Positions 36,856-51,085 of a DNA stretch of 64,000 nt are shown one piece after another. Source of the stretch: Agelaius tricolor (taxonomy: Eukaryota; Chordata; Aves; Passeriformes; Icteridae); NCBI GenBank assembly GCA_023055355.1, contig JALJCS010000009.1, positions 47,646,501 through 47,710,500 of the forward strand, given 5' to 3'. A program made the translations under genes and the position numbers. How positions within the stretch are numbered: position 1 is the first letter of the stretch; every line of letters starts with the position of its first letter. The notes beneath the pieces are model-generated. The model was not told where the DNA came from, searched no databases, and saw only the letters and a program-made list of their open reading frames with translations.

Positions 36856-38640
36856 GAAATGGAGTGTCTTTATTTCACTGGACTAAAACCAGTCCTTGGA
36901 GCAGAAAGAGTTTGGAATCTGAGGAAAATACTAAGCAAGAGGCAACTAATTACCTGTGTTAGTGAAGAGGTTTGGAAAACTCTCCCCATAATGTCACACA
37001 CTACCTTAAAAGAGGTAATTTTGTATTTTATTACTTAACCACTAACTCATCTATTCCAGAAAATGGAGTGCAACCATACTGATGCCACTGGCTGTAATAA
37101 CAGCTTGGGGAGGGAGCAGTGCTGTCAGTCGTGTTCAGAACATACAAAATATGTACAAAAGCAGCAGTTTTGCCTCACTCTGGTGGGAAAGGAGCAGCCA
37201 GAAGCCAGAACCATTCATGAGCAGTCAGATGTTTCCCTCACCAACTCTTGGAGAATTTCCCTGTCTAATTTTCTCCTGATGCTGCTTTTCCAAGAAGCAC
37301 TGTGTGAATGAGCTGTTCTAACATGTTTTATGATGTTAAAATGGATACTAAACATCTAAAGCTGATTTTTGCTCCCTCATACCTGATCTCATCACCACTG
37401 CAGTGAAGAGAAAATCTTCTGTTGGGCTCCATTGGATTTTTGCCATGGTATTTGAGACATCAGTCATTTCTGGATACTTTTGGCTTTGTGTCATGTAAAA
37501 ATCTATTAAAACTTCCTTTGCCAAAGTTTGGACTCTGTCTCTGCAGAAATAGTTCCTCTTTTATTCTGTGGATAAAGTCCTGGCCCTTCTGAATCTCAGA
37601 GAATTCTCATCACATCACACTTCATTGGGCATTGCTTTGAAGTGCAGAAATGCTGGGGCATATTTTATTACTAACATTATTCAGGAGGCAGCCAATCCCT
37701 TTCTGGTTTTATAAATACAAGAAATAACTATTTATTTGCATATATCAGTATATATGCATATATATTTTATTCACCATCTAGGTTAGAAAATAACTGGGAG
37801 TTTGAAGAGGCAAAGTTATCCTAGAGCCTGCCAGACTGATGAGATGTGAAACTGTGGCTTCTGTGCTGGGTTAGCACTGTAAATGGTGTAACTAGAAAAT
37901 GTGGAGTAGCTCATTTCCTCTGGCACTGTTAAAATAATAATGTGATTTGCTGCTTCAAATTGTCCTAACAGTAAATGAGAAAACCCCTCAAAACTCATTG
38001 AAAAATCAACCAAACAGTGGAGATGTTTCAGGAAAAAGCGAGACTTCTGCTTTTATCATTTTGACATCACAGGTGGGTCAGCAGATGCAAAGTGGTGTTA
38101 TTTGTTGGTTTTTTTAGGACAAATAGGGATATTTTAGACAAAATACCTTCACCCACTGTCTAAGGTAGGGAATGGAGAAGAAAATAGAGAAGGAAATACA
38201 GAGAAATTCAGAAAGGCATCATCAGAGGAATAACCTGGGCCGCTCAGCAGACAGTGCCAGAGTTCTGGTTGGGCTGTGCTCATCAGCTCCCTGTGAAATT
38301 GTTCCCACAGCTCATCCAGCTGGGAAGGCTCCTCAGTCCCTGCAGGGGCAGACCTGCCTGCCGAGCACCCTTTGGAGCAGAGATCCTCCTGTGGGATGTG
38401 GCCATTGCCTGCTGAGCCCACCAGGCAAAGGAGGTGTAATTAGGTGAAGTTTTATCCCTAGCAAAGGTCACCCAGGTACAGCAAAGGGATCCAGATCCCA
38501 CGGACATGTCCAGGCTACACAGCAGTGTAAGAGAGCACTTAGCTGAAATATTTGCATTTTGCCCCGTTCTGCACAAGCACAGCTCTGTCTTACAACACGT
38601 GGAGGCAGAAGGAGAGCAGCCCAGGAGATTGCAGGGCTCG

Positions 38641-38952
38641 ATGTCCCCTCCATGGTGATCTATCCTATGCTTTCCTGGCAAAACATCTCCAAACATTCAC
38701 TCCTGCCCCATATTCCCCCTCAGAACACAAAAGAGGGACAGAAGTGTTATAGATGAATAATGAGAAGATTGGATGAATATTGTGTGAATATTAATAGAAG
38801 CTTTATTGATATATGGTTATGTTATTGTGGGGAGGTTGCACCCTCTGGATGTCCCTTCCATGGTGATCTATCCCATGCTTTGGAGCAAAACAGCTCTAAA
38901 CATTCTCTCCTGTCTGATATTCCCCCTCAGAACACAAAACAGGGACAGGAGG
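38641..38952 (+). repeat. Tandem duplication, two ~104-base copies 208 bases apart
   Basis: Copy 1 (38641-38744) and copy 2 (38849-38952) share ATGTCCCYTCCATGGTGATC, then TATCCYATGCTTT, then ATATTCCCCCTCAGAACACA and AGGGACAG, in the same order and spacing. The segment between them is not duplicated. It could lie within an old LTR, but no LTR ends were found. Confidence 0.85.
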
Positions 38953-39000
38953 GAAGTCAAAACACGGTTATCAGGTTCACCAGTGGTGCTTGGAGCAGGG

Positions 39001-39038
39001 TGTTCTAACAAACATCGGTTGTTTTAACAAACATCAGT
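39001..39038 (+). repeat. 19-base direct repeat, two units
   Basis: TGTTCTAACAAACATCGGT is followed at once by TGTTTTAACAAACATCAGT, with two differences in 19 bases. It lies 50 bases after the larger duplication. Confidence 0.85.
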
Positions 39039-42000
39039 GCCCCACAGCCTGGGGCAGCAGAGGGATTGTTGTGGAGATGAAAGCAGCAGTTGTTTGGATC
39101 ACAGATGGCTTTTACAGCCCACAGCTAGCAAGAGGGGCTTGTGCAAAAGGGATTTCATGTTGGGCAAGAGAAGTGCAGTTTCCTACACCCCCTCTGCCTG
39201 GGAGGTGTGCTTGGCAGCATCAATGGGATTAAGGATCATCCTTGGTCCTGTGGCAGCCCAAAACCAGCAGCTGATGAAATTCCAGACCCCTGGACAACAC
39301 CTAAATCTAAATATCCAGAACCTAAGTTGCTAAATCTATCCTCTTTAATATGTTGTACCCTTGTGCAATAATGCTGCAAATCTGAATTTCTCCTATGATC
39401 CTTCACAGATATTCCAGTTGGAAATTAGTATTTTCTCCAGTATTAGCTGCTCTCAGCTATAGGAGCATATTTTCCTACAAACACACAAAAAGGAGCTGCA
39501 TGTTCCAAGGAGGAGAGTCATATGGTGGAGATTATAATCAGGCAAGCTGAGAGCAGTGGCCATTTTAATTGTGCACCAAATATATTTTTTTCAGTATAAC
39601 TAAGACAAGATGCCTGTCCCAAACAATTTAAATGTCTGCTGCCACTTTGTGCCATTTCTCATGTACTAAACTGGGGATGAAATTAGGGATGAGAAACCAA
39701 GTGAAATTCAAACATTTTGATTAAAAATTTCTCTCTCAAGCAGCACAATTTAACTTAAAGTTTCTAAAGTATTAGAATATTTCTAATTTGTTTTTCTAAT
39801 TGAATTCCTATACCCATCCTGGCTCAGGGATGCCCTGGTTAAACCTGAGACCAAAGGAAAATTTGCCTTCTTGTGTTTAATCTGAGTCTTAATTGCATGT
39901 TGAATTAACCCCAGAGGTCAGGCTTTGGTGAGAATATTTTCATAGAGATGAAACTGTGTGAGGAAAAGGGAAGAGAGAGGGAGAGAAGAGGACTTTTGTG
40001 GAATTTTTAACTGTGGAAACTTGAAACAGATAGTGGAGATTAGATTTCAGAATCAGGCCTGGGCAGATTTAGAAGTGAATTAAATGCAGTGTAAAGTCCT
40101 TTGTCTCCTTTTTCTCTCCCAGTGAACCAGCATACACATTAGGGAATATGCTAAAATAATGAACACTGGTGTTTTCCATTTCTCATTATCCTCCTGCTGG
40201 AACAAATGCAAAGCACAACACGGAAGCATAGAGGGGCTCAGCTGCCTTTGATGAATTAAAAAAAAAAATAAATAAAAGAATCCCTCTGCACATGTTTCCT
40301 CTTCACTCTATTAATTTATAATTTTATTTATTTGCACTTTTAAAGGCATAATAGCTGATGTCAGAAAGGAGAGCCTCCAGAGCAACAGCTGCCTGGCAGA
40401 CAAGAGGGTCAGAGGCATTAAAAAATATAAATGTCAAAATCCTGCATTAAATAATTTAGAATCTGATCGAAACTAGCAAAAGCCAGGCAATTCAGAGCTA
40501 ATTCTGCCATTGGCATAGGGACAAAAACTTCGAGTATTGAGAGGGATGTGTCAGGACTTGAAGGAGGAGATGGAGATATTGGAAATATCAGGGGGTGTAA
40601 AGCAAACTGCTGACATCACTTTGAGGAGCCTCTCCAGCCAGGTTCCCCTTCCCAGCTCCAGGAGTTTCCCTGGGGATGCAGGGCTGTCCCTGAGCCTCAG
40701 AAGGATCAAAACCCACCCCAGCCCTGCAGGGAACCTGCTCTGAGCTCAGAGCTACTGCAAGAACTGTTTGGCATCACTGATTATTTGTTCAAAAAATAAA
40801 AAATGAAGCCCAGATTCCCACACTAGATTCCCTTGAGAATGTAGGAAAGAGCTTCCCTCTGGATAGGGTTCTTCTGGTGTCAGTGGAGCAGAAAAGCTGC
40901 TTTTATGGGTGATCGGGGCACAATTTGCAAAAACAGAGAGCAGCTCCCAGTCATGCAGCTCAAACAGCTTTGTAAAGGACCTTAAATTGGGGGGTCACAA
41001 TTTAGTTTAAACTTTGCAGAGTTCTGGTTTAGTGACCTGACCTGAAGAGGAACACTGTCAGAGAGCAGGAAATGCAAATTCATATAGTAACTATACTTTT
41101 GGTCCAGGTGTTTTCATCTCTCTGTTTTAGCATCAGTGATGAAGGAGGGTCCTTTAGGAGAACCAAGTTGAGGGGTGAGGTTTGACCCGGTGTTTTCCAG
41201 ACAGTCCCAACACTGTTCCCTCAAAGACCTGGCCTGTTGTAGGGCTGTGTGGTGGAAAACAAAAAGATGGTGGATTTTTTTCCAGAAAAAATGCATCCTA
41301 CAGTTCGCATTCTATTTCAGCTGAGTGCCAGGAAAGTGCTTCAAAGGATGGAAAAAATTTGTTATTCAAAACCTGAGCTACTAAAAGATAAAGTGTTTGG
41401 CACTTATATTTTTGGGGCTCCAGAGGAGAGCCCTTAGCTTTGGGGCGAGGTGCTCAGCTGCTTTTTGACACAATTCACGTGGCCACGGGTTTTGCCTGAG
41501 TATCCTGAAGGTCCAGTGGCCTGAATCTCCTTCATGTTTTCTTCAGTGGAGCCTGATGTGTTTTGTAGCCGGTTCCCTTCTTGTTTCACTGTGAGAGCTT
41601 GTTTGCTTTTTTTGCTGGGGGCTGTTTGACAGACTCACACAAGACCTGCCCGAGTTAGGCTTGCTCTTAAAAGCATTGCTGGCATAGTCATGTCACTGAG
41701 AACACAAAAAAGCAAAGCACGACTCCATTTGTTATAGCTGTAACAGCAAAAAATCCTCATGAAGATGCGTTTACACTGGCCCAAATCCTTTATTCTATTC
41801 TGAGAGCATTCTAAGCTGTACCTACAAGGAAGTTTAATTTGCTGAACTGAACTAAATTTGCATTTTCGCATGGACAGGAACAGCTTCACTGGTTAAAGCC
41901 GTGTTGGCAAAGGCATTTGCATACAGAAAATTAAATAGACTTCTCTTTTGTGTGATTCAAAAAATCAGAAATCCTCTTGGGAAGGAAAAATCCTGCTTTC

Positions 42001-42939
42001 CCCCCTCATGCCGACCTACAAAGGAGGGCTGCAAAGGAGGGTGGGTGTTACACACCTTCTCTAACATATATCCACTGCCTTTAAATATTTAGGCTGTCAG
42101 AAATTTCAGAACGTTTCAGGAACCGAGTAGAACACGAGGTTTGCTGATGCCTCTGCCTTAATGGACCATAGATTCTCACAAATAAGCATCCAGCACCCTG
42201 GAGAGTCAAAATTTCACCTCACTTGCCACTGGAGCTGGCTGGAGATAATAAAACCCACCCCACTTGCTCCTCAGCAGGGTCTGGGATGGAAAAGATGAGG
42301 AAGCCTAAGAAGAAAAAGCACAATTAGCAGCGCTTAAAAATCTGAGAATGGCAGCATTGTTTGGGGAAACAATAAACGCTGGGTTTAAACAATAAAATGC
42401 CAAACAAATGCGAAGTCTGTGTCATGTAGGAGCAGCAGTTACAGCGCTGTTGTTTGAGTTTAAATTCAACATCAAGCAGTAACCATGGGCGAGCTTTGTT
42501 CCCTAGCAATGAGATGTCTGCACATCACAGATGCACAACGTCTTCAGAAAACTGCCAGATTACCGGATTACTCCAAGGAAAATTTCGCAATGGCCTTTGA
42601 TTCCTTCCTGATGAAGTGATTTTCCACAACATTTTGCTCACTGGCAGATGAGGAGAGGCTGGGGAGTGAAATGCATGTGGTAGTATTACACAGTAACAAT
42701 AAATGCAGTCATCAGTGTCTTGCCTAAGGAGCCCAGGCCTGTGGACACACTGATAACAGCAAAGCTTCCTGAGGTCAATGAAATTCACTTTATAAGTGGA
42801 ATAAAATCAGCCCATTCCCCTTTGCAGCAACGAGATTTCAGCCCAGAAAAGCTGAAATCAAAATTATGACTGGAAGCACTTATCGAGTGGAGTTCAAAAT
42901 ATTCCATATTCCCCAGTCTGGTGCAGTTGTATGGAGAGC

Positions 42940-43066
42940 AAGGATGGCACAGCTTGGTGGGAAAAGCAGGGGAAAAAAGCAGAGAAAGGATGGCACAGAT
43001 GGCAAAGCCAGAAAATGCAGGGCATGGATGGCACAGCAACAGAGAAAAGCAGGGAAAACACAGAGC
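42940..43066 (+). repeat. Imperfect A/G-rich tandem repeat
   Basis: AGGATGGCACAG or ATGGATGGCACAG recurs three times, each followed by a variable stretch of the GAAAAGCAGGGAAAA kind. Units are irregular in length. Confidence 0.5.
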
Positions 43067-46000
43067 ATCCCAGGGAGGTTGCTGCACCTTCCCTGCCCAG
43101 ACCCTGCTGATTATTTAATGTGCCCCAGGTGGTGAAACAGACAGACAGAACGAATATGCTTGGAAGAGAAGCCGGGCTGGCTGATTAGGAGCAGCTGGCT
43201 GGGTTTGGAATTGGACTTTCTGTCCCTGTGAAGTTCTTTGTGCTGCAGCACTGCGATAAAGGAGCTCCTTGCCGGCCGGTGTTTGCTCTAAGTGACGGGG
43301 TTAAGGTGTTTTTGTGATGCACTCTGTGATTACTAAATTTCCTGCCTTTTGGGTGCTTAGCTTTACTCCCTTTGTTGTTCTTTTACGTGCGTGCTAAGTG
43401 GCGAAATGATGCTGTTGAGTTCGAGATGAGGAGGTAAGAGCATTATTTGAAGTGGTTTTATCAGAAACTAAGCTTTGAGAACAGGAAGCTTTCCTGTTTT
43501 GTTTGAAATGTAAATATTGTGCAATGCTGCAAACATCAGGTATTCTTAAAAGCTGTTAGCAGGTGCTAAAAGAAGTCCTGGGTATTGTAACGGCTGGTAA
43601 AGATAATTTACCGCTTAAGGTTTATATTAATCTATAAATAATCTCGGTAGTGGCACAAATAAGGAAGCGTTTCGTTTTTATTGTGGCTTTTAGTTTAAAA
43701 TTAGTGAAGATGATTTTTTCACATTTGTCCATGGCTGAGAAGGCCTTTCCGATACGATGGGCTCTACATTAACAAAATGTCCTTGTATTCAAGCACAGGA
43801 GCAGAGCATTAGTCTGCCTTGGTATTGGAGCCATAAGATTTCCTGTTTCTCCTCCATTCTCTTTCTGCTTCCTTTCTTTTTATCTTTTTCTTCCTCCCAT
43901 CACGAAATTTGCACTTTTCTTGGGCAAAGAGTGCTAAATAAAAAGGCGAGAGAGAAAAAGTTGATTTATTAAGGTGACATAATGTGACAACTGCTTTGAA
44001 GCAAAAATTCAAACTCCCTGGTGAGATTAAGGATGAGTTTAATTTTAAAATTATTGAGATGCTGTTGTTGCTGCAAAAGAATTAAGCTTGCCTTTTTTAA
44101 TTTGTATCTTGGTATGACTTCTTCTCACAGACTGGCTGGGGTTGGAAGGGAAGCAGGGATTGCTTTGTGCTTCTCTGCTGCAGAGGATCCACATGGAGCA
44201 GCATCCAAATCCAAACTCACCGAGATTAAGGCCTTGGGACAGAGGAAAAGCTAAACCAACCTCCCTCAGCTGTTCCTGCATGGAGAGTGAGGCAAACACT
44301 ACACTTCAGGAAGGGAGGAAAGCTGCACAGGAGGTATTTCATGATTCTGTTCCTAAATTCCACTTCCCAGTGTCCTCAGGGGAGAAGGATGGGCTTGTTG
44401 GAAGGAGAGGGAGGTGTAGAAATTCAGATTATCAGAACTTCTGCCTCCCCTCACTCATCCTGGGGTCACACTGCTCAGGCTTGATGGGACAAGCAAACTT
44501 CAGCCATGCAAATCCCAAAGAGCCAAAACTCCCCATCCCCATGGCACTGGACCCCATGTCCTCACCCTGATCACCTTAAAGGTGTGGCCTCAGAAGCAAG
44601 GGAGAGAGAAATACGGCACTGCAGAAAGTCTGAGAGCAGAATTAGGGTGTAAAGATCCCCCTTCCCTCATTCTAATTCAGTCAAAGAAGTAAAAGGATCC
44701 TTTTGGAAATGACTCAAAATATGGCTAACATTGAAGGAATAACCTTTCCTTTTGGCTGCACGACTGAGGTGCAGCATTTGGATTTTCAAGAGCTGGCTGA
44801 TTTGCATAGGCACATAATTTCTTATAAGTGGAGCTGGCAGTGCTGCCAAGAGTTGCAGTTGGCCAATAATTTCCCTTGTAAAATCCTGCTCCTGCTGGGG
44901 TAAATTATTTTTCAGTGCTCTGAAATTTCTTGTGTTGAGCCTCTGTCTCAGTCAGTGAATACTTGCAGTTTCATTTTACAGTAATTGGTGTGGTTTCTTA
45001 ACATGTATGAAAGAAAACTAGAAAAGGGGGGAAAAAAAGTCATCTATTCTCAAGATAATTGTGTCATGATGTCCCAGAAAAAAGATGGAGCTGGTGGCAC
45101 TAGGGGAGGAGACTGAGATTTCTGTAGCTCTAATTTTCTGACTCAGACCAAAGCCTAGATGCTTTGAAACGCTCTACAGTTAAAAAAAAATCTCTAGAAT
45201 TCAGTCAAATGAGGATAAAAGACATCAATTTCTCAAAGCCATCTGCAAGGACTTGTTTTAAAACCCAGGCTCTGAAAGTGCCCTGGTTTAGGATGGCTCA
45301 GTTACAGTCCCAGACATGAAATATCCTGCTTTAAATGATGCCTGCTCCAGAAAGATTTTTTTTTTTTATTCTTCTAATTGCAGGTGCTGGAAGGATGATT
45401 TTACAATTTTCAGTCTGTCAGTTCAGTAAATCAGTAAAGAGTTGGTTTTATTTCTTACAGTTTCAAGGCTCTAGAAGAGAGATTTTTTGCTCTTTGAGTT
45501 TGTAAAGGACACAGGTGGCTTTAGAGGGAAGGACAGAATTAAGAATATTGAAACAGTCCTAATGGAGGGAATTTGCCCAATCCCACAATTTACCATGGAT
45601 TAATACCTGTGGTTCTCCTGGTCCCAAAAGAATCTCATGGTTTATATCTGAGGTATTTTTTTCTATGCTCAACAAGTGCAGAGGTACTTCCCCTAACAGA
45701 ATGGGAGAGGAGAAAGCCAATTGTTTTGGGAAAGGAACTTAGAATTATTTAATATATATTTTGTTGGAGTTTTTTAACAATGAAAGCAAGAAGACCACAG
45801 TTTTTGGAGGTTTTATGGGAAGAAAAATGCTTGGAATGGTCAGCAGAGATGACCTGGTGTCTGCCCAAGGTCCCTTCAGCTGCTCACCTTGGACAGTGCC
45901 GCATTTTCCGTGTGCTCCAGGAATCCTGGTGACCAATGGGTGTAAATCAGTGTCCTCTAAAGGAGAACAATGCCAGAAAACAGGCTCCAGGCACAGCTCA

Positions 46001-49000
46001 GCTTTACTGTGGCTGCTGCAGGGCTTTGTTTCAGGGAACAGGAGAGCTGCTGTGCCCCACAGAAGCCTGCTCTGTTCTGAGCACAGCCTGGCTCTGGAGC
46101 TCACTGATAAATAACTCTTTTTATGCTGCACATCTGGGGGAAGGGCGGCTTCCCCTGCTGGCCACATGCCTGCTAAATAAAGCCCAGAGGAAATTGGTTC
46201 TGCGTGCCGCTGTCAGAGAGGTGAAGGCTCAGCAGTGACCTCTGGCCCCTTGAACTCCAGGGACTGGATGCTCCACGAGGTTGGCAATGCCAAATCCTTG
46301 CTTTGCTCCAGAAGAGCCTTGGCCAGCCAGGTTATTCTTTAAAGGGATTAGCTAGCACAGCTTGGCAAATGAGTTATAGGGGACCAGAGTCCTGCTTTCC
46401 TCCCCGTTCAAAGACAGAGGTTGGGAAAATGCAGAGTAATAAAGAAAAAAAAATTAAAATAGAGATGTTAGAGCGCCGAAGCTAAACTGTAAAATTATAG
46501 AGCAATAGTATATTTGAGTAAATTTATTCATCCCCATAAAATAATTAATGATCAGCTGTGAGGCAAGTACTAACTATGCCCTAAAGACAGATTTTGGTGA
46601 TGAATTGCCCAACTAATCAGACTCTCTTAAACTCCTTTTTTCACTCCTGGTGAAGTACCTGGGTGCTCTCCCAACGTGTCCTGTGACAAACCTGTCAGGG
46701 GGGGCTGCCAATAAAGAAAAGTCCCATTTCAGTGTGATTCTGCAGGGCAGTGTTTGACCCTGCAGAACGTGCTCAGTGTACCAGGGAGGATAGGAAGAAT
46801 TCCAAAGGAAAGAAAAGGAAAAAGAAGCACTTGTGGCAACTCAAACCTCCGATTATTTAAGTACTTTGGGACCCATTTGCATTTGGACACAAGTACATTG
46901 AAGACAAATATAGCTGAAGCTAATCCTTTGTATAAATTTTGAGATGATTGGGTGTGTGTCTCTATGGGGTTACTCATGAAGCTGGAACTGGAAAGAGAGG
47001 AATTCTGTTTCATTCAATTTGTGGGATGTAATTTAAATGTAATAGTCTTCAATGAAAGGAGGTAGGAAATTGAGGAAGGGAGTGTCTTGTTTGAACAAAT
47101 CAGAGACTTGATTTGCCTCTTCCTGTGCAAATTTCCCTTAATGCTTGATATTAGCAAATTGTTTTTCCTGCACAGAAGTGCAAAGAAACAGAAAATTTTA
47201 CAGAGGTTCTATAGGGAAAGTAAATATTGAAATCCATAGTACAAAACCTTGCTGAGATGCCTGATTTTAAATGTCCCTCGGGTCTTAAAGAAAAGCAAAA
47301 ACCTGTTTTATACATGAGCCTAAATCCACACCAAAGAGAGTTAGGGATACACTTATTATTAGCCATTGCAAGTAACCCAATAGGAACTGTTTGTTTTTAT
47401 ATAATTGGTGATAAAATTTACCAATATATGTAAAAAGTGATCCTATTCTAGGCAAAAAAAAAAAAAAAGTCCAACTTATGCAATTGTTGTACAGAAATCT
47501 GAAGTTCTCGTGTCGTTCTCAGCCTGTCCTTGTTTTTGTGGGTATTAGTCAGACCTTAAACAATGATGGTTTTCGTCAAAGATAAGCTCTCAAGCAAACA
47601 GGAAGAGGGTGTAGTAAAAAGTGAACATAAACCATATACTGGAACTGCTGGAATCAAAAGATTTTATCGGCCTTTTCTTTTTTATTATGTCTGTATATTG
47701 CAATATATCCATCTATTGTTTTTTTCTTTCGTTGCTGTCCCCTGGCACCAGGAAATTGTATTTAACACAGGGTATCTTTGTGTCCAGGCTGGAAACTGTT
47801 GTGCAGAAATCCTTTAATTTGCATGATGAATTTATGAAATCCTTTATGAATTAGCACAGTTTGTGGCGGATACAGCTGACTTGAAAGTGATGGCCTCTGG
47901 AGAACAAATATCATGAGGAAAATCAGTTTTCCCCCACATTTATCTGGCCAAATAGCAATGAAATTTTTCCTCTGTGTGCTCTTCATGTACATTTTTACAG
48001 TAAAAAACCCTCCTGCAGTTACCATCTGTGATCTGAAAGCATATCATCTGATAAAAAAAAGCAAATTAAAAAAAAACTGGCTGCTCTGCAGAAGTATTCA
48101 CTGAACCCCTCAGTGAGGCAGATTTTAACTGTGACTTTCCTGTACAAAATATGGATACTGCAGAGCAGACCAAAATCCCCCAGAGGTTAGAGTTAATTTG
48201 GCCCTCTGGAGAAATTGCTTGGGTAATAGAGACATTCAGCACCTTGCCATCTCTTAATTTGCCTCTAATTTTGGCTCACCCTATTTCTCCCTGAACAAAA
48301 CTATGCAGGCTCCTGGAAGCTTTTTAATTTCAATTCAAGGCAGGTTCTGTTGCAGCCTCTTGCTCTGAAGATGAAGCATTAATGACAATGCTTTTTTTGC
48401 CTATTTTTTTTTTTGTGTAGATTTATAATTTCTTTTCTAGGATTTGTCCCATAGTGTGTTCAGCTGGTGATTCCACAGCATTCTTGCATAAATTAAGCCC
48501 TGCTCCTTCAGCTGTGCATTGCAACTGCAAGCAACCTGCTTCCAGCACCACTGGAACTTGCTTAAGTCACAAGCACCTAAAATATCACATTAAAAACTTA
48601 TCCCAGAAATGTTCCCTGCCTTAGTGTCTGAAAACTGATTCCCTGTCCTGTTCTGCACTTGCCCTTTTTACCTCAGTGGGGATCTCACAGCAGTGGCTGG
48701 AGCCACTCACCTGGGCTCTGCTGAGCTGAGGATTATTTTGCTCCCAAGGATGTGAGAGATTTGCAGAACCAGGGCAAGTCCTGAGGTCAGACCTTGCTGT
48801 ACCCTTCATTTTCCAGCAGCTGCTTCATTGTTTTCTGGAGGTTGCTGCTACCCCTTTAAAAACAAGCATCCCAAGAATTTGCTTTTGAAACAGGCTTCCC
48901 CTCTCCAAATCCAATTATACTCTTTCAGCTGGGTCATTTTCAGCCCCTGCTGCATTTTTGGTTCTTTGGGTTTTTTTTACTGAATTTATTAAAAAACACA

Positions 49001-50889
49001 CATCTCTGCCATAGGGAAAGCAAAGGGAATTTTCACCCTGCTGACTCCCAGAGCCCCTCCTGGCTCAGGTGGGTTTTTTTCCCCTTTGGAAACCAGGGCA
49101 GGGCAGACAGAGGCAGCTCCCCCCAGCCAGACAGGGAGTCTGGGGCTCATCCCATGCAGGACAGGAAGGAGCTTGGGCCATCCAGGAATGGACAGCAGGA
49201 GAATCTCAACAGGAAAAAGGAAAAGGATTCGGGATGGGGAAGTGGGAAACCAAACTTTATCATTCATGTTGGCTGAGATAAAGGGGTGCATTTTATTTTA
49301 GCAGTGGCAGGAAAAATTCAGCAGGCCAGATGGCCCTGTGACACTGACTGTGAAGTGACACACCAGAGCTGCTATCAGAATTTTGGAAGGAATCATTTCA
49401 GTTTAGAAAGAATAAATACAGAACACTTTGTTAACAAACAAATAAGTAAATAATCTCTGAAGCCATTTTCATACAATTCCCCCCTGCCGTTTCCATACAA
49501 TTTTTAATAAATTCATGTTGTAGCCATGTATAAAGACCCTCTTGTTATGGGCAGTGAATGGGGCCAAAAATGGACCACATTGCCTTCTTCAAAAAACTGG
49601 ACATCTGTTCTTAGAAAACATTGTTTAAATGCAGTACAATTAAATGTATTCCTTAGCTTCAAAAAAAATTACAACAGTCCAGGGTAATTTCTATTTTTGC
49701 TATCTGCGGGGTGTTGTTATCTGGGTTTAAATGGGGATTATTTAACACTGACTTGTTTTGTTTTAATTAACCCTCCAAATTCCTGTTTCAAACGCCTCTT
49801 GGTCTTTGGTACTTCAGTGTGAAGGCCCTGCCTTGCTGCCTGGGAGCTGCCAGGGGTGAGCAGGCTGGGGTGCAGGAGGACGTGTCACTTGGGAAGATGC
49901 CACTCTTCTGCTCAGGTGTCTTTCTGCTGGAGCACTCAGCAAACTCTCCTTGTGTAACATTTTGCACTCAGTGCTGCACTGCCCAGCAGAAACAATGGAA
50001 CGAATCAAGTGGAGAGGCTCTCAGGACAGAAAAATGCATTAATTTTTGTTGTGAAATCCCATGTAAATTTTCTTAACCACACACAGCAAGGGAGGGCAAA
50101 GACCTTTGCTTCTCACAGCTCTCAGTGTTTCTTACTTTCAGCACAGCATTTTATTTCTGCAGCCAGCAAGAGGCTCAAAGTTCATAAAATGCCTGAATCT
50201 GGGTCAGGAAATATTTCTGTGTGTTGCAAGCTGATTTCCCTGTCCGATGTATGCTGGAGGTGTTGAGAACAAGGCATCACTGCTGTGTCATTGCTCTGCC
50301 TTCTGAAAATGAGCTGTTAGGAGCCCAAAAAGAAAATTCTGGGATAAAACTCCCCCCTCTATTCACTGGTACCATGCTGTGCTCCTGCTGTCACTCGAGG
50401 GTTTAGTCTGAAGGAAAAGAACAAGCATCACAAGCTCAGCAATACTAATTCTGAAAGAGATGGATTTGAGCTGACCCCCTCCAAGCCCTGAGAGCTGCAG
50501 TGTTAACCAGCCCCAGCTGGGGATGGGGATGGTGGCAAGGGCTCAGCTGCAGCTCCTCTGGGTCTGACAAACACCTGCCAGGTCCTGAGCCTGTCCTGGG
50601 GCTCTGGCACTGGCCTTGCAGCGCAAGGGCTCCCAGTTTCACCCTCTGGGCCATAGAGAATATCCTTGGCACTTTTCCCTGCTGTTTTCCCGGGAAAAAT
50701 CTGTGTTCCTGAGCATTTAACCCTTCTAAACCTCATCAGTTATCAACTCAAGAAGAGTTAGCAGCTCAGGAGTTCATTTTGTACAGCATTTATCTCCTGA
50801 GGGTCAAAACACACCAGAAACCAAGATTCACAGTGCTGTTGGTGGGATTGTTTCCCTTTTTATAAATTGCAAACAGTAAACCAGTCTCA

Positions 50890-51085
50890 TTTAATATATT
50901 ATTACGTCTTAAGTAATATTTTATTAAGTATATTATATATGATTATATATTAATATATATTATACATTATAATATATTCTATTGTATTAATAAGTATATT
51001 ATATTATATAGTATCTATTATATAGTATATTATGAAGTCTTATTATTAAGTAAATCAGTCTTATTTAATATATTATATATTTAGA
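50890..51085. repeat. AT-rich low-complexity block
   Basis: About 200 bases made almost wholly of TATATTA-like words. TTATTTAATATATTAT recurs at both ends of the block, near 50890 and 51060. No other content is seen. Confidence 0.8.
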
